In this document: positions 25,560 to 34,172 of the stretch, in pieces
How the letters are laid out: each line of letters begins with the position of its first letter
How positions within the stretch are numbered: the stretch's first letter is position 1
DNA from: an uncultured Chloroflexales bacterium
GTDB taxonomy: Bacteria; Chloroflexota; Chloroflexia; Chloroflexales; Chloroflexaceae
Length of the DNA stretch: 64,000 nt
Direction: 5' to 3'
Assembly (NCBI GenBank): GCA_937902315.1
Contig: CALGUG010000012.1
Location: 62,001-126,000, forward strand
Notes under the pieces: model-generated
The model's database searches: none
What the model was told of the DNA's origin: nothing
What the model saw: the letters and a program-made list of their open reading frames with translations, nothing else
Translations under genes and position numbers: made by a program

Positions 25560-27851
25560 CTAGCGTTTTACCAAGGGCAAGAAGACCCGAAATTCGCTCG
25601 GTTGATTGGGTTGCTCCGGCTCAGTTGGCTGGCCTGGCTGGTTGGGCTGTTCGGGCGTAGTTGGCTCGCTGATCGGAAGCTGCTTGCCTACAAAGGCCAG
25701 TTGATCGAACAGATCCGCCACAGCGAGCAAGCTGCCTGAGGCTTGGCTCGTCTCCACGCCCTGCCACGTCTGTTCGCGCCAGCCCGCTAGGCCAAGCTCA
25801 GATAGATCTACGCCTCGGCTCTCCAGCTCCGCCGGATCGAAACTCAGGGTATAAGTCAGCGGCTTGCTCGGCACGATGCGCTGGCCCGTGCCATCGTGAA
25901 TCAGCATATGGAAGGATTGGATTATCCCGCTAGCGGGCGAGCCAGCGATCGCAACGCCTCGCCAGATCGCTCCTTCGGGCAGTGCCCCAGCCGGAATAGT
26001 GATTTGCAGATCGCCAAGCGTGATGGTCTTCTCCTCGGGGCCGAGCGCGATCCGCCCTTCGCTGTTGCCACAAGCTGACGAGACGCAGTTCACCCTCAGC
26101 TGATAGATCATATCGAACTTATTGGTGGCATCGCCGACCAGAATGCTGAAGAGGCCGTTGCTCGGCAGCAGACAGCGTTGAATGGTAACTGTTTTGGCGT
26201 AGGTGCTCGATCCCTTGCAGATCTGGGTACCGTTCAGATCGAAAACAGTGATCCGCGGCGTAGCGTTGCCCGAGCTAACGCTCACCTCGATCTTGAGCTC
26301 GTCCTGCGGGCCAGCCTGCCACAGATAACTGTCGATATAGGCGTAGTCGGCTATCGTGGCGTTGATCGGTTGCAGATCGTCCAACAAGCGCGCGCCTACG
26401 GGTGCCGTTAGCAATTGGGCGTATAGCTCCAAGATGCCCGTTCGATTAACGCTGTGATCGCCGATCAAAAACCAGAAGCTTCCACTGCGCGGGAAAGCGC
26501 AACGTGTCACTTCAAGGTAGGTATAAGATCCGCTCGATGCGTTACAAATCACAACTCCATCGGAGTCGACAACGATAAAGCTCGGGGTCAAGGTGCCACT
26601 GCTGCGAACTACCCGAAAGAGCATAACATCGTTGGCAGCGGCTTGGATCGAGAAGCTAGAGAGTGCAGCAGCCTCTGAGATAACGGTGGTTTGGGTGACA
26701 CCTACCTGCAATGGAAGCGCACCTTGGGGGCGGTTCAAGCGCTGAGCGTAAAGCTTGTATACACCCGTGCTCCCATTGTACGAAGTGACTTGAATGGCAT
26801 AGACTCCATCGCTCGGCAGCACGCAGCGAGCGATCATTGCTGTGGTCCTATATGACCCTCCATCTACACAGAGTATCGTGCCGTTGGGGTGGATCAAGCG
26901 AATATACGGATAAAACGTATTGGTCGTAGCCGCTAGGCGGATCTGATAGGCCTCATTGGCTTTGCCCTGAATCGTATAAAAGTCGCTCTCTGCCGGTGCT
27001 TGCAGGGTTCCTGTCTGCACCGTATTCAAGGCCAGCCCGACGGTACCAACCAGCGCGTTGAAACGCTGGGTGTAGATGTTGTAGTTGCCCGTCCTTGTCG
27101 CTGAGTAATCGGTTACAACGATCGAATAGAGGCTATCTGCGGGCAGGGCACAGTTCGAGATTTCAATATCCCTTGAAAAAGAGCCTCCTTGCTTACAAAG
27201 CACCTCCCCACTGGAGGTTATCACTCGCACCATAGGATAGAGATCGCCAGCTGTGGTAACAACACGAATCAACAATCGATCGTTCGGCTTGCCAGAGATC
27301 TGAAAGAATTCGGCTTGGCCGCGAATATTGAGCGAGCTGGAGGTTGTTGTACCAAATGTAAGCTGTTTGGCCTGCACCGGCTGATTGAGACGCTCAAGGT
27401 AGACGTTGTAGCTGCCAGTGGCGCTATTGGAGTAGTCACTGATCTCTAGTTTGTAGCTGCCCGCGGCGCTCACAACCGCCTTGCTGATCTCGAGACTACT
27501 GCCGCCGTAACTGGCGTGTTGATCGTACAAAACCACATTGCTGCTGCTCAGCACACGCACGCGTAAGCGCAATGAGCCAGCCGTATTCGCCGCTCGAATC
27601 AAAAATACATCGTTAGCTTGAGCTACAAATTGGATCGTATCGACTTCGCCAGCGATGCTGATAGCGCAGGCCATCGCGCTACCCGGGGAGATAGTAGGCG
27701 CACAATCTTGCAGTTGAGCTGGCTGAGCGGCCTGCGCCTCAAGGGCATAAAAGCAAAAACAGAGGGCTAGCAAACCTAACAGGCTAACCCTGATAAGCCT
27801 GCGAAGGCTTTGGCAAAAGCTATGTGTTGAACAATGCATAAAGAAAGCCAT
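25560..27851 (-). CDS. Large secreted protein with tandem PPC-like repeats and C-terminal FLPLVKR
   Basis: A 763-residue exported protein. Residues 1-42 form a long signal peptide (RRLIRVSLLGLLALCFCFYA... AQAA). About five tandem beta-sandwich repeats of roughly 105 residues follow, each with a pattern like F-Q-I-x-G-K-x-N-D, R-V-x-x-x-x-G-x-x-x-P, G-x-x-x-C and Y-N-I-Y-x-Q-R-x-N, resembling bacterial pre-peptidase (PPC) domains and each carrying paired cysteines. Next comes a ZU5-like region (ITLGDLQITIPAGALPEGA), a Pro/Gln/Glu-rich spacer (TTPEQPNQPGQPTEPEQPNQ) and the end FRVFLPLVKR. No protease domain is present, so it is probably a structural or adhesive surface protein. Confidence 0.85.
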   Translation of the reverse strand: MAFFMHCSTHSFCQSLRRLIRVSLLGLLALCFCFYALEAQAAQPAQLQDCAPTISPGSAMACAISIAGEVDTIQFVAQANDVFLIRAANTAGSLRLRVRVLSSSNVVLYDQHASYGGSSLEISKAVVSAAGSYKLEISDYSNSATGSYNVYLERLNQPVQAKQLTFGTTTSSSLNIRGQAEFFQISGKPNDRLLIRVVTTAGDLYPMVRVITSSGEVLCKQGGSFSRDIEISNCALPADSLYSIVVTDYSATRTGNYNIYTQRFNALVGTVGLALNTVQTGTLQAPAESDFYTIQGKANEAYQIRLAATTNTFYPYIRLIHPNGTILCVDGGSYRTTAMIARCVLPSDGVYAIQVTSYNGSTGVYKLYAQRLNRPQGALPLQVGVTQTTVISEAAALSSFSIQAAANDVMLFRVVRSSGTLTPSFIVVDSDGVVICNASSGSYTYLEVTRCAFPRSGSFWFLIGDHSVNRTGILELYAQLLTAPVGARLLDDLQPINATIADYAYIDSYLWQAGPQDELKIEVSVSSGNATPRITVFDLNGTQICKGSSTYAKTVTIQRCLLPSNGLFSILVGDATNKFDMIYQLRVNCVSSACGNSEGRIALGPEEKTITLGDLQITIPAGALPEGAIWRGVAIAGSPASGIIQSFHMLIHDGTGQRIVPSKPLTYTLSFDPAELESRGVDLSELGLAGWREQTWQGVETSQASGSLLAVADLFDQLAFVGKQLPISEPTTPEQPNQPGQPTEPEQPNQPSEFRVFLPLVKR

Positions 27852-28021
27852 AGCATCTCCATGTTTTCACTTGCCAATATAACGAGCTTTATACTATATG
27901 TACCGAAAGCCATACTTTTTGATTATTCTAAAATCAAATCTCTACTAATTGGAGCTTACTCCGCAATCTACGACTTTAGTCTGATATATTCTTCACAAAC
28001 TGGGAGTATAATGAGTCCAAA

Positions 28022-28059
28022 TTGACTATATTGATAATATATGTCAAAAATCAAATAAT
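28022..28059 (+). promoter_or_regulatory. Palindromic operator and promoter upstream of metQ
   Basis: The 27852-28200 gap separates divergent genes. At 28022-28047 a near-perfect inverted repeat has outer arms TTGAC / GTCAA and inner arms ATATT / AATAT. TTGATA (28031-28036) with a 17-bp spacer and AATAAT (28054-28059) is a possible promoter. No SAM riboswitch motif is seen. A repressor of methionine uptake is plausible. Confidence 0.45.
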
Positions 28060-28200
28060 TAGAAAGAGCCTCCCAAAGCTGATTTCTAGTTATTTGATAA
28101 ATGCAGAAACCGCTCTGAAGCGTGCCAAGAAATTTCTTGAGCACGATTTTGTTTCATGCAGCAAATAATTTGAAGCGTGAAACATTCTGGAGGACTTGAG

Positions 28201-29145
28201 ATGACACAGATTCTTGCTCGCAGCGTGGCAGTTTTCGCCCTGCTGACCTTCATTCTCACGGGCTGCGGCAGCACACCCGCCGCCACCCCAACCAGCGCTC
28301 CGGCTGCTGCCCCCACCGAAGCACCCGCCGCTGCAGCTGAAACCCCTACCGAAGAAGCTACTACTGAAGATGCTACTGCTGAAGCCACTGCTACCAGCGA
28401 GAGCAGCGAATCGACCGAGCCGCTCAAGGTGACGGTCGGCGCTGTTGCAGTGCCCCACGGCGAGATCCTGAACTTCATCAAAGAGAACTTGGCCGCCGAG
28501 GCTGGTCTCGACATCGAGGTTGTGGAGTTCACCGACTATGTTCAGCCCAACTTGGCTCTGAACGACGGCCAGCTTGACGCCAACTACTTCCAGCACGTTC
28601 CTTACATGGAAGACTTCGGCGCAGAGCACAACATCGATATGGTCTCGGTTGTTGCTGTTCACATCGAGCCACTGGGCCTCTACTCCAAGAAGGTCAGCAG
28701 CTTGGATGAGCTGGCCGATGGCGCTACCATCGCGATCCCCAACGACGCCACCAACGGTGGCCGCGCTTTGCAGCTCTTGGCTAGCAACGGCCTCTTCACT
28801 CTGACCGAGGGCGTTGGCACCAACGCTACCGTTGCCGATATCGTCGATAACCCCAAGAACATCCAGATTGTTGAGCTGGAAGCTGCTCAGTTGCCCCGCT
28901 CGCTCGAAGATACCGACGCTTCGATCATCAACGGCAACTACGCGCTCGACGCTGGTCTGACCCCCAGCAGCGATGCACTGGTGCTCGAGTCGGGTGAGAA
29001 CAATCCCTACGCCAACATTTTGACTGTTCTGAACGGTCACGAGAACGACGAGGCTATTCAGAAGCTGGCTAGCCTGTTGACCTCGCCCGAAGTCAAGAAG
29101 TTCATCGAAGACAACTACCAAGGTTCGGTGATCCCGGCCTTCTAA
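28201..29145 (+). CDS. metQ: Methionine ABC transporter substrate-binding lipoprotein MetQ
   Basis: A 314-residue NlpA-family lipoprotein. ATG 28201 is preferred because TGGAGGA lies six to seven bases upstream; an earlier in-frame ATG at 28177 lacks a site. Lipobox LTGC is followed by an Ala/Thr/Glu-rich linker, then VTVGAVAVPHGEILNFI, DYVQPNLALNDGQLDANYFQH, AIPNDATNGGRALQLL and DASIINGNYALDAGL, the signatures of methionine-binding proteins. It delivers methionine to MetNI, encoded 258 bp downstream behind a terminator and a repeat element, so the ATPase and permease may have partly separate expression. Confidence 0.93.
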   Translation: MTQILARSVAVFALLTFILTGCGSTPAATPTSAPAAAPTEAPAAAAETPTEEATTEDATAEATATSESSESTEPLKVTVGAVAVPHGEILNFIKENLAAEAGLDIEVVEFTDYVQPNLALNDGQLDANYFQHVPYMEDFGAEHNIDMVSVVAVHIEPLGLYSKKVSSLDELADGATIAIPNDATNGGRALQLLASNGLFTLTEGVGTNATVADIVDNPKNIQIVELEAAQLPRSLEDTDASIINGNYALDAGLTPSSDALVLESGENNPYANILTVLNGHENDEAIQKLASLLTSPEVKKFIEDNYQGSVIPAF

Positions 29146-29170
29146 GCTGGTTCTTAAAACTCTAAAGCGA

Positions 29171-29212
29171 AGAGAGGCTCTCTGTAGACCAATACAGAAA
29201 GCCTCTCTTTTT
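29171..29212 (+). terminator. Terminator after metQ
   Basis: A long stem 29171-29186 / 29193-29208 (AGAGAGGCTCTCTGTA with one internal mismatched pair) and a five-T tail. Confidence 0.88.
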
Positions 29213-29249
29213 ACTATCAAGCGCACAAAACTGTGTACAATACAACTGA

Positions 29250-29367
29250 TACCAAATCCGTTTAAAGACTTGCACCCTTGGAACGCAGAAAACAAAATCT
29301 GGGAAAGGAAAGAGTCACGTTCTACTCTGCCGCAGGCCAAAGAGAACCTAATCAAGCGGATTTGTTA
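29250..29367. repeat. Short repeat element, intact ends
   Basis: Starts TACCAAATCCG at 29250 and ends CGGATTTGTTA at 29367 (118 bp). Contains the family's CTACTCTGCCGCAGGCCAAA and no central hairpin. It lies between the metQ terminator and metN. Confidence 0.8.
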
Positions 29368-29403
29368 TGAGTGGCTAGCATCTAGAAACTTTATAGGTAC
29401 GAT

Positions 29404-30381
29404 GTGATTGATATTCAAAATGTACATAAAGTCTATAATGGGCCGAACGGTGTTGCCGCGCTCAAAGGTGTACATTTGCATATACCAGCCGGCAGCATTT
29501 TTGGTGTATTGGGCCAAAGCGGGGCAGGCAAAAGCACCCTGATTCGCTGCGTCAATCTCTTAGAGCGTCCGACCTCAGGCTCGATTATTGTTGATGGTCA
29601 AGATCTTACCCAACTCTCTCCGGCTCAACTGCGCGCCGCGCGCCAGCGAATCGGCATGATTTTTCAGCACTTTAATCTGCTCAATTCGCGCACGGTCGCC
29701 CAAAATGTGGCCTTCCCGCTCGAGATTATCGGCTATAAACCCGCTGCGCGGCGCGCTCGGGTGGCTGAGCTGCTCGATCTGGTCGGGCTATCCGACAAAG
29801 CTGAAGCCTATCCTTCGCAGCTCTCGGGCGGCCAAAAGCAACGTGTCGGCATCGCGCGGGCGCTGGCCGCCGAACCAAAGGTGCTGCTCTCTGACGAAGC
29901 AACCTCGGCGCTCGACCCCCAAACCACCCGCTCGATCTTAGAGCTGTTGCGCAGCCTCAACGAGCGACTCGGCCTGACGATTCTGCTGATCACCCACGAG
30001 ATGAGCGTGGTGCGCCAGATCTGCGATCGAGTCGCCATTCTGGAACACGGCGAAGTTGTCGAGCAGGGCAAGGTATCGGAGCTGCTGGCCCAAGCCAATT
30101 CGCGTTTGGCCCAAGCGATCTTCCCCAAATTCGATGCCTACAGCGCACGGCCGGGCGCAGTCGTGGCAACCTTGACCTTCACAGGATCATCGGCGGAGCA
30201 GCCTGTGCTCTCGCAACTGGCGCGCCAATTTATGATCGATGCCAACGTGCTGGCTGGCAACATCGAAAGCATCGGCAACCAACGAATCGGTCAGTTACAA
30301 GTGGAACTCATGGGCGATCAGATCGAGCAGGCGATCTCCTACCTGCGCGGTCAGGGTGTACGTGTGGAGGTACAGGCATGA
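29404..30381 (+). CDS. metN: Methionine ABC transporter ATP-binding protein MetN
   Basis: A 325-residue ATPase. Walker A GQSGAGKST, signature LSGGQKQRVGIARAL, Walker B VLLSDEATSALD and switch ITHEMSVV are present. The C-terminal ~90 residues (ATLTFTGSSAEQPVLSQL... QIEQAISYLRGQGVRVEV) form the NIL/ACT-like domain that senses cytoplasmic methionine in MetN proteins. GTG 29404 is the start, with only a weak ribosome-binding site. The stop overlaps the metI start (ATGA), so the two are translationally coupled. Confidence 0.95.
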   Translation: MIDIQNVHKVYNGPNGVAALKGVHLHIPAGSIFGVLGQSGAGKSTLIRCVNLLERPTSGSIIVDGQDLTQLSPAQLRAARQRIGMIFQHFNLLNSRTVAQNVAFPLEIIGYKPAARRARVAELLDLVGLSDKAEAYPSQLSGGQKQRVGIARALAAEPKVLLSDEATSALDPQTTRSILELLRSLNERLGLTILLITHEMSVVRQICDRVAILEHGEVVEQGKVSELLAQANSRLAQAIFPKFDAYSARPGAVVATLTFTGSSAEQPVLSQLARQFMIDANVLAGNIESIGNQRIGQLQVELMGDQIEQAISYLRGQGVRVEVQA

Positions 30382-31034
30382 ATTGGGCGCAATTGGGGCC
30401 GCAAATCTGGAAAGCAAGCGTTGATACGATCTATATGGTAGGCGTTTCTACCTTTTTTACCTTGCTGCTAGGTTTGCCGCTCGGTATTTTATTGATTATC
30501 ACCGACCGCGACGGGCTTGTACCCATCCCTTGGTTGAATGCGATTCTTGGCTTTATCGTCAACTTGGGGCGCTCGTTGCCGTTTGTGATTTTGCTGATCG
30601 CAATTTTGCCTTTTACACGCCTTTTAGTTGGAACGACAATCGGCTCGAAGGCGGCCATCGTGCCCTTGGCAGTCTCGGCTATTCCGTTCTTTGCGCGCAT
30701 CAGCGAAACCTCGCTGCGCGAAGTCGATAAAGGTCTGATCGAAGCGGCCCAAGCGATGGGCTGCAATCTCTGGCAAATCATCATCAAAGTATTGCTGCCA
30801 GAATCGCTGCCCTCTTTGGTGCTGGGCACAGCGATCACGATCATCAGCTTGATCGGTTATTCGGCGATGGCAGGCACAATCGGTGGAGGCGGCTTGGGCG
30901 ACCTTGCGATTCGCTATGGCTACCAGCGCTTCCAAACCGAAGTAATGATTATTACGGTAGTCTTGCTGATTGTGATGGTGCAGCTCGTGCAGTGGCTAGG
31001 CAATCTGCTGGCACGCGCGCTCTCGCACCGCTAG
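30378..31034 (+). CDS. metI: Methionine ABC transporter permease MetI
   Basis: A 218-residue integral membrane permease of the MetI family with about five hydrophobic segments, the coupling (EAA) loop GLIEAAQAMGCNLWQIIIKVLLPESLPS, and LIGYSAMAGTIGGGGLGDLAIRYGYQ. It overlaps metN by four bases. Its transcript ends at the terminator at 31062-31100. Confidence 0.95.
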   Translation: MNWAQLGPQIWKASVDTIYMVGVSTFFTLLLGLPLGILLIITDRDGLVPIPWLNAILGFIVNLGRSLPFVILLIAILPFTRLLVGTTIGSKAAIVPLAVSAIPFFARISETSLREVDKGLIEAAQAMGCNLWQIIIKVLLPESLPSLVLGTAITIISLIGYSAMAGTIGGGGLGDLAIRYGYQRFQTEVMIITVVLLIVMVQLVQWLGNLLARALSHR

Positions 31035-31061
31035 CCAGTTTTGCAAAGCAAACAACAAACC

Positions 31062-31100
31062 AGAGGGACAGCGCTCGTTTGAGAGCGATCCCTCTTTTTT
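31062..31100 (+). terminator. Terminator after metI
   Basis: Imperfect stem 31062-31077 / 31081-31095 (AGAGGGA / TCCCTCT at its base, GCGCTC / GAGAGC above) followed by six Ts. Confidence 0.8.
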
Positions 31101-31148
31101 ATTTCGCTCAAGGCCAACGCTTCCAGCAAAGCCCCGCATTTGTGTTGA

Positions 31149-31327
31149 TACCAAATCCGGTTGATTAGGTTCTCTTTGGCCTGCGGCAGAGTAGAACGTG
31201 ACTATGTTGTGTGACATTCCGCACCAGGGTGCGAAATGTCACACAAGCCTTTTCTCGTTTTTGTTTTCTACGTTATAAGAGCGCAAGGCTTTCAACGGAT
31301 TTGGTATGACCTGCAGCGGATGTGGTA
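31149..31327. repeat. Short repeat element carrying a long hairpin
   Basis: Complete element 31149-31306 with perfect inverted ends TACCAAATCCG / CGGATTTGGTA, in reverse orientation relative to the copy at 29250. A 17-of-18-bp hairpin (31207-31224 / 31229-31246) sits where the other copy has none. A second end-like sequence CGGATGTGGTA follows at 31317-31327. Confidence 0.85.
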
Positions 31328-31329
31328 TG

Positions 31330-31615
31330 AGGTTTTGGGCAGCTATCTGCGTGAGCACAGCCGTGCTCCCTTCTCCCGCAATGCGGGAGCTGTACATTAC
31401 CCAAAAGTCGTGTCGGCAGCAAAAGGCGATCGTTCGCATACCATCGCGGGAGTATCCTTGAGAGCACAGAACGCGGAGAGCTTGTATGCGCTACGCGAAA
31501 TCGCATACAACATCACCATTCACCCCCTCGCCCGCAGTGCGGGAGAGGGGGCCGGGGGGGAGAGGGCCCTGCTCGGGGCTAGCCCTGTTCAGTAGCCGTA
31601 GGCGGACGCGCTAGG
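31330..31615. repeat. Palindrome-rich repeat cluster
   Basis: Contains hairpins CTCCCGCAATGCGGGAG (31374-31390) and TTGTATGCG / CGCATACAA (31482-31490 / 31502-31510, another variable hairpin), a G/C-rich palindrome around CCCGCAGTGCGGGAG (31532-31546), and a long-element core at 31589-31610. No gene is seen between 31035 and 31867. Confidence 0.6.
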
Positions 31616-31793
31616 GGGCCGAATGGAAGGGAAAGAACTCGCCGCCAAAAGGCTGAAGGCATCGATTGGGCGCGCTATCGCTTCAAAACAAGCTTGTTTG
31701 TTAGGCTTCGGTAGCCTGAAATAGCTTTTCGAGATTTTTCTCAGCGAAACATACGAAAATACTATTGTGCACAGAGATTCTGTATAAAACCGG

Positions 31794-31821
31794 TTGACTC
31801 CTCTGGAAGCGGGTATATACT
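31794..31821 (+). promoter_or_regulatory. Promoter of the 169-aa hypothetical gene
   Basis: TTGACT (31794-31799), a 16-bp spacer and TATACT (31816-31821) lie 47 bp before the start codon. Confidence 0.65.
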
Positions 31822-31867
31822 AACATTAGCTGGGCTTATTTTGTAAGCTAAGCGATGGGAGATCGAT

Positions 31868-32377
31868 ATGGCACCGAAACGAAATACAAGCCCCGAGTTT
31901 GTTGGAATCGCTGAGCTCAAACGCAAACAGGCCGAAGAGCTTGCTCATCTTGAAGCCTACGCGGCCAAGGGCGATTGGCAAAGCATTCACCGTTCTCACT
32001 ACGACTGGTGGATGTTCCCGATCGACGAAAGCAGCGCCTATGGCCTGGCCTACACCGTTTACGAAGGCGATATCGCTGAAATGAAGAAAGATCCAGCCTA
32101 TCTTGAGCGTTATCTACGAGGTGTTCACCTACAAGCCGAGGCCTGGGGCTGGGATCTGGCGAACAAGCGCTATATTGAGAATCCGGCGGAGGGGCAAGCT
32201 TGGAGCCACTGGCCGATTCGGCTCTACAAAGCTTCTCGCTCGTTGCAGCTCTTCGGCTATAACGAAGAGTTCGAGTCGTTTAAAATCTTCGCGCTCGACC
32301 GTATTCGCGAAGGCGAGCACTTCAAATATGGAGGGGACCTGACACTGCTCTTTACCCAAGGGAAACCACGACGCTAA
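31868..32377 (+). CDS. Uncharacterised protein, 169 aa
   Basis: I do not recognise this family. The protein is soluble, mostly helical at the N-terminus (IAELKRKQAEELAHLEAYAAK) and rich in Trp/Tyr (HYDWWMFPIDESSAYGLAYT, LQAEAWGWDLANK, AWSHWPIRLYKASRSLQLFG), without signal peptide. It has a good promoter and a GATGGGAGAT stretch before the ATG. The two paralogous membrane protein genes follow within 28 bp in the same direction, so an operon of three is likely. No function is proposed. Confidence 0.75.
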   Translation: MAPKRNTSPEFVGIAELKRKQAEELAHLEAYAAKGDWQSIHRSHYDWWMFPIDESSAYGLAYTVYEGDIAEMKKDPAYLERYLRGVHLQAEAWGWDLANKRYIENPAEGQAWSHWPIRLYKASRSLQLFGYNEEFESFKIFALDRIREGEHFKYGGDLTLLFTQGKPRR

Positions 32378-32405
32378 GCCACAGATTACACAAAAGGAGC
32401 GCTCT

Positions 32406-33113
32406 GTGCACCACAAACCAGCTTGGGAAACGACCGATCTGCCCTACATCGCGCGTTTAGGTCTGCTCGTTGTCTGCTCGATCATGCTGATTGTTGTGAT
32501 TGTTTCGGGTTTCTTCATTTTAGGAAGCAACTATTCGCTTCAGGATGGCACTATCACTCAAACCCAGTTCATACAAACGGCTCTCATCTGTACAAGTCTG
32601 ATCGTTGTGGGAGTTGCAGCGCTTTATTTTCTCTTCCCACTTACCCGCAACGTCGGAGGCTTTACGCCAAGCTACGGCATGGTTCTGCCAACCGAGCTGC
32701 AAGCACCCTTTGAAGTGTATTTTGAGCGCTATCTGTGGGGACGGTCGCTGAGAGGCAAAGGAATTGTACAGTTCATTCCTGAAGGCTTGCGGATCGAAGG
32801 CTTTTTAGAGCCGAGTATCTGGTTTCAACTAGGTATTATTCTCGTGGTAACCTTGGTTCCGCTTGTAGTATTTGGAATCGGATTAGGCATCATTCCAGCC
32901 TTGCTGCTCGCCTACTATTTGGGCCGCAAACCAACCGTCGTCAGCTTGCCGTATGCGCTTTTAAGCGCACCACAGCTCAAAGGACGAACCCTGCGTTTGA
33001 ATAACGAGCAGGTGCCCAAAAAGATTGCTTTCGCCGTGGCCCGTTCCGATGGAGAGCGACTTTATAACGAGATCGCCCACCGCTATCCAAACCTGATCCT
33101 GACGCAAAGCTAG
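32406..33113 (+). CDS. Membrane protein, first of two tandem paralogues
   Basis: A 235-residue protein starting at GTG 32406, with AAGGAG upstream. It has two N-terminal membrane helices (LGLLVVCSIMLIVVIVSGFF and ALICTSLIVVGVAALYFLFP) and a third hydrophobic hairpin in the middle (LGIILVVTLVPLVVFG). A soluble C-terminal part includes RTLRLNNEQVPKKIAF and SDGERLYNEIAHRYP. It aligns with the next gene over its full length through PFEVxFxRY, GKGxxxFxPEGLxIxGxLEP and AFxVAxSDGERLYNE. Family unknown to me; the soluble part has a pattern like membrane-anchored PH-like domains. Confidence 0.75.
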   Translation: MHHKPAWETTDLPYIARLGLLVVCSIMLIVVIVSGFFILGSNYSLQDGTITQTQFIQTALICTSLIVVGVAALYFLFPLTRNVGGFTPSYGMVLPTELQAPFEVYFERYLWGRSLRGKGIVQFIPEGLRIEGFLEPSIWFQLGIILVVTLVPLVVFGIGLGIIPALLLAYYLGRKPTVVSLPYALLSAPQLKGRTLRLNNEQVPKKIAFAVARSDGERLYNEIAHRYPNLILTQS

Positions 33114-33149
33114 CACAGTAGGTGCGTGTTGAGTGCAAAGGACCTTTGA

Positions 33150-33875
33150 GTGCAGTTTGAGACTACTCCTCCTTGGCAAAAGCGCGAGCCGCCTATTATC
33201 GCCAGATACTTGACTCAAGTCTTGTGTTATGGGCTGTTTATCTTGGCCTTTACCAGCGCATTGATCGTATTCGCCCTGCTCTTTGCGCTGACCCAAGGTC
33301 TAACGCCCGCCAACCGCGTTCAGAACGATGTCTTGTACATTCTGCTGTTCACTGTATCGACTCTATTGTTCGGCGGCATAGCGATCTTTCTGCAGCCCAA
33401 AACGCGCATACCCAGCCGTTTTCAACCTTCCTACGGCTACGTCGCACCCGAAACGCTCGATGAGCCGTTTGAAGTGCGCTTCTACCGCTATTTTTTAAAC
33501 CGCTCTCTGGTGGGCAAAGGTGCGATCCGCTTCGCGCCCGAAGGTTTGCAGATAGCAGGCAAACTTGAGCCGCCCATGCTGCTACAAGCGCTGATCTTCT
33601 TGCTGGTTGTGGTCACATGGAAGATCTCGCTGATCACGCAAATCATAGCCTGTCTGCTAGTGATCGTGCTCTTCGTCTGGCTAAGCAAAAAGCATCGCTC
33701 GTTGATCCCCTATGCGCAACTGGAAGTAATCGAGCTTGATGGGCGGATCGTGGTCTTGCGTTCGACCCAAAAGCCCAGCCAGATCGCTTTCGTAGTGGCG
33801 GCCAGCGATGGAGAGCGGCTCTACAACGAGCTGAAACATTATTTTCCAAGCAAGCTGTTGCAAGCGAAAGCCTGA
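33150..33875 (+). CDS. Membrane protein, second of two tandem paralogues
   Basis: A 241-residue paralogue of the preceding protein, starting at GTG 33150, 36 bp downstream. Same layout: two N-terminal helices, PFEVRFYRYF, GKGAIRFAPEGLQIAGKLEP, a central hydrophobic hairpin (LLQALIFLLVVVTWKISLIT) and SDGERLYNELKHYFP near the end. The pair most likely arose by local duplication, with strong drift in membrane segments and conservation of the soluble motifs. A hairpin follows the stop. Confidence 0.75.
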   Translation: MQFETTPPWQKREPPIIARYLTQVLCYGLFILAFTSALIVFALLFALTQGLTPANRVQNDVLYILLFTVSTLLFGGIAIFLQPKTRIPSRFQPSYGYVAPETLDEPFEVRFYRYFLNRSLVGKGAIRFAPEGLQIAGKLEPPMLLQALIFLLVVVTWKISLITQIIACLLVIVLFVWLSKKHRSLIPYAQLEVIELDGRIVVLRSTQKPSQIAFVVAASDGERLYNELKHYFPSKLLQAKA

Positions 33876-33895
33876 CTCGCTTCATCAAACAAAAG

Positions 33896-33927
33896 AGGAG
33901 CTTTCCCAAACGAGAGGGAAAGCTCCT
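33896..33927 (+). terminator. Hairpin after the paralogue pair
   Basis: Perfect 12-bp stem 33896-33907 / 33916-33927 (AGGAGCTTTCCC / GGGAAAGCTCCT) with a weak T-tail. Confidence 0.7.
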
Positions 33928-33969
33928 TGTGCATGGTAAACCTTTTACAACGAGGCATGATCTGCCTGA

Positions 33970-34050
33970 TAGCTTCAGCACTACGGCGGCGAGGTCTTTC
34001 TCTTCCATTCGTTCCTAAGCGCGTCCGCCTTCGGCTACCAACAGCCCATT
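33970..34050. repeat. Long repeat element, partial
   Basis: Core at 34020-34042 (CGCGTCCGCCTTCGGCTACC) with left flank GGCGGCGAGGTCTTTC, between convergent genes. Confidence 0.6.
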
Positions 34051-34172
34051 CATCCATTCGGTCAGCACCGTGTTGCGCTGGCGCGCAACATCGCTTCCTT
34101 CCTCTTCCACTATCCTTCGTCATCTCTCGCGCCTGATACTGCCTCAACAAACAGCTCGCCGCAGATTGTCTA

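Noticed and set aside
27852..28200. SAM riboswitch before metQ
   Set aside because: None of the conserved SAM-I or SAM-II sequence blocks are present; a DNA palindrome is seen instead.
28090..29355. 421-codon minus-strand ORF opposite metQ
   Set aside because: It mirrors the codon bias of metQ on the other strand; no ribosome-binding site or family match, and metQ is clear.
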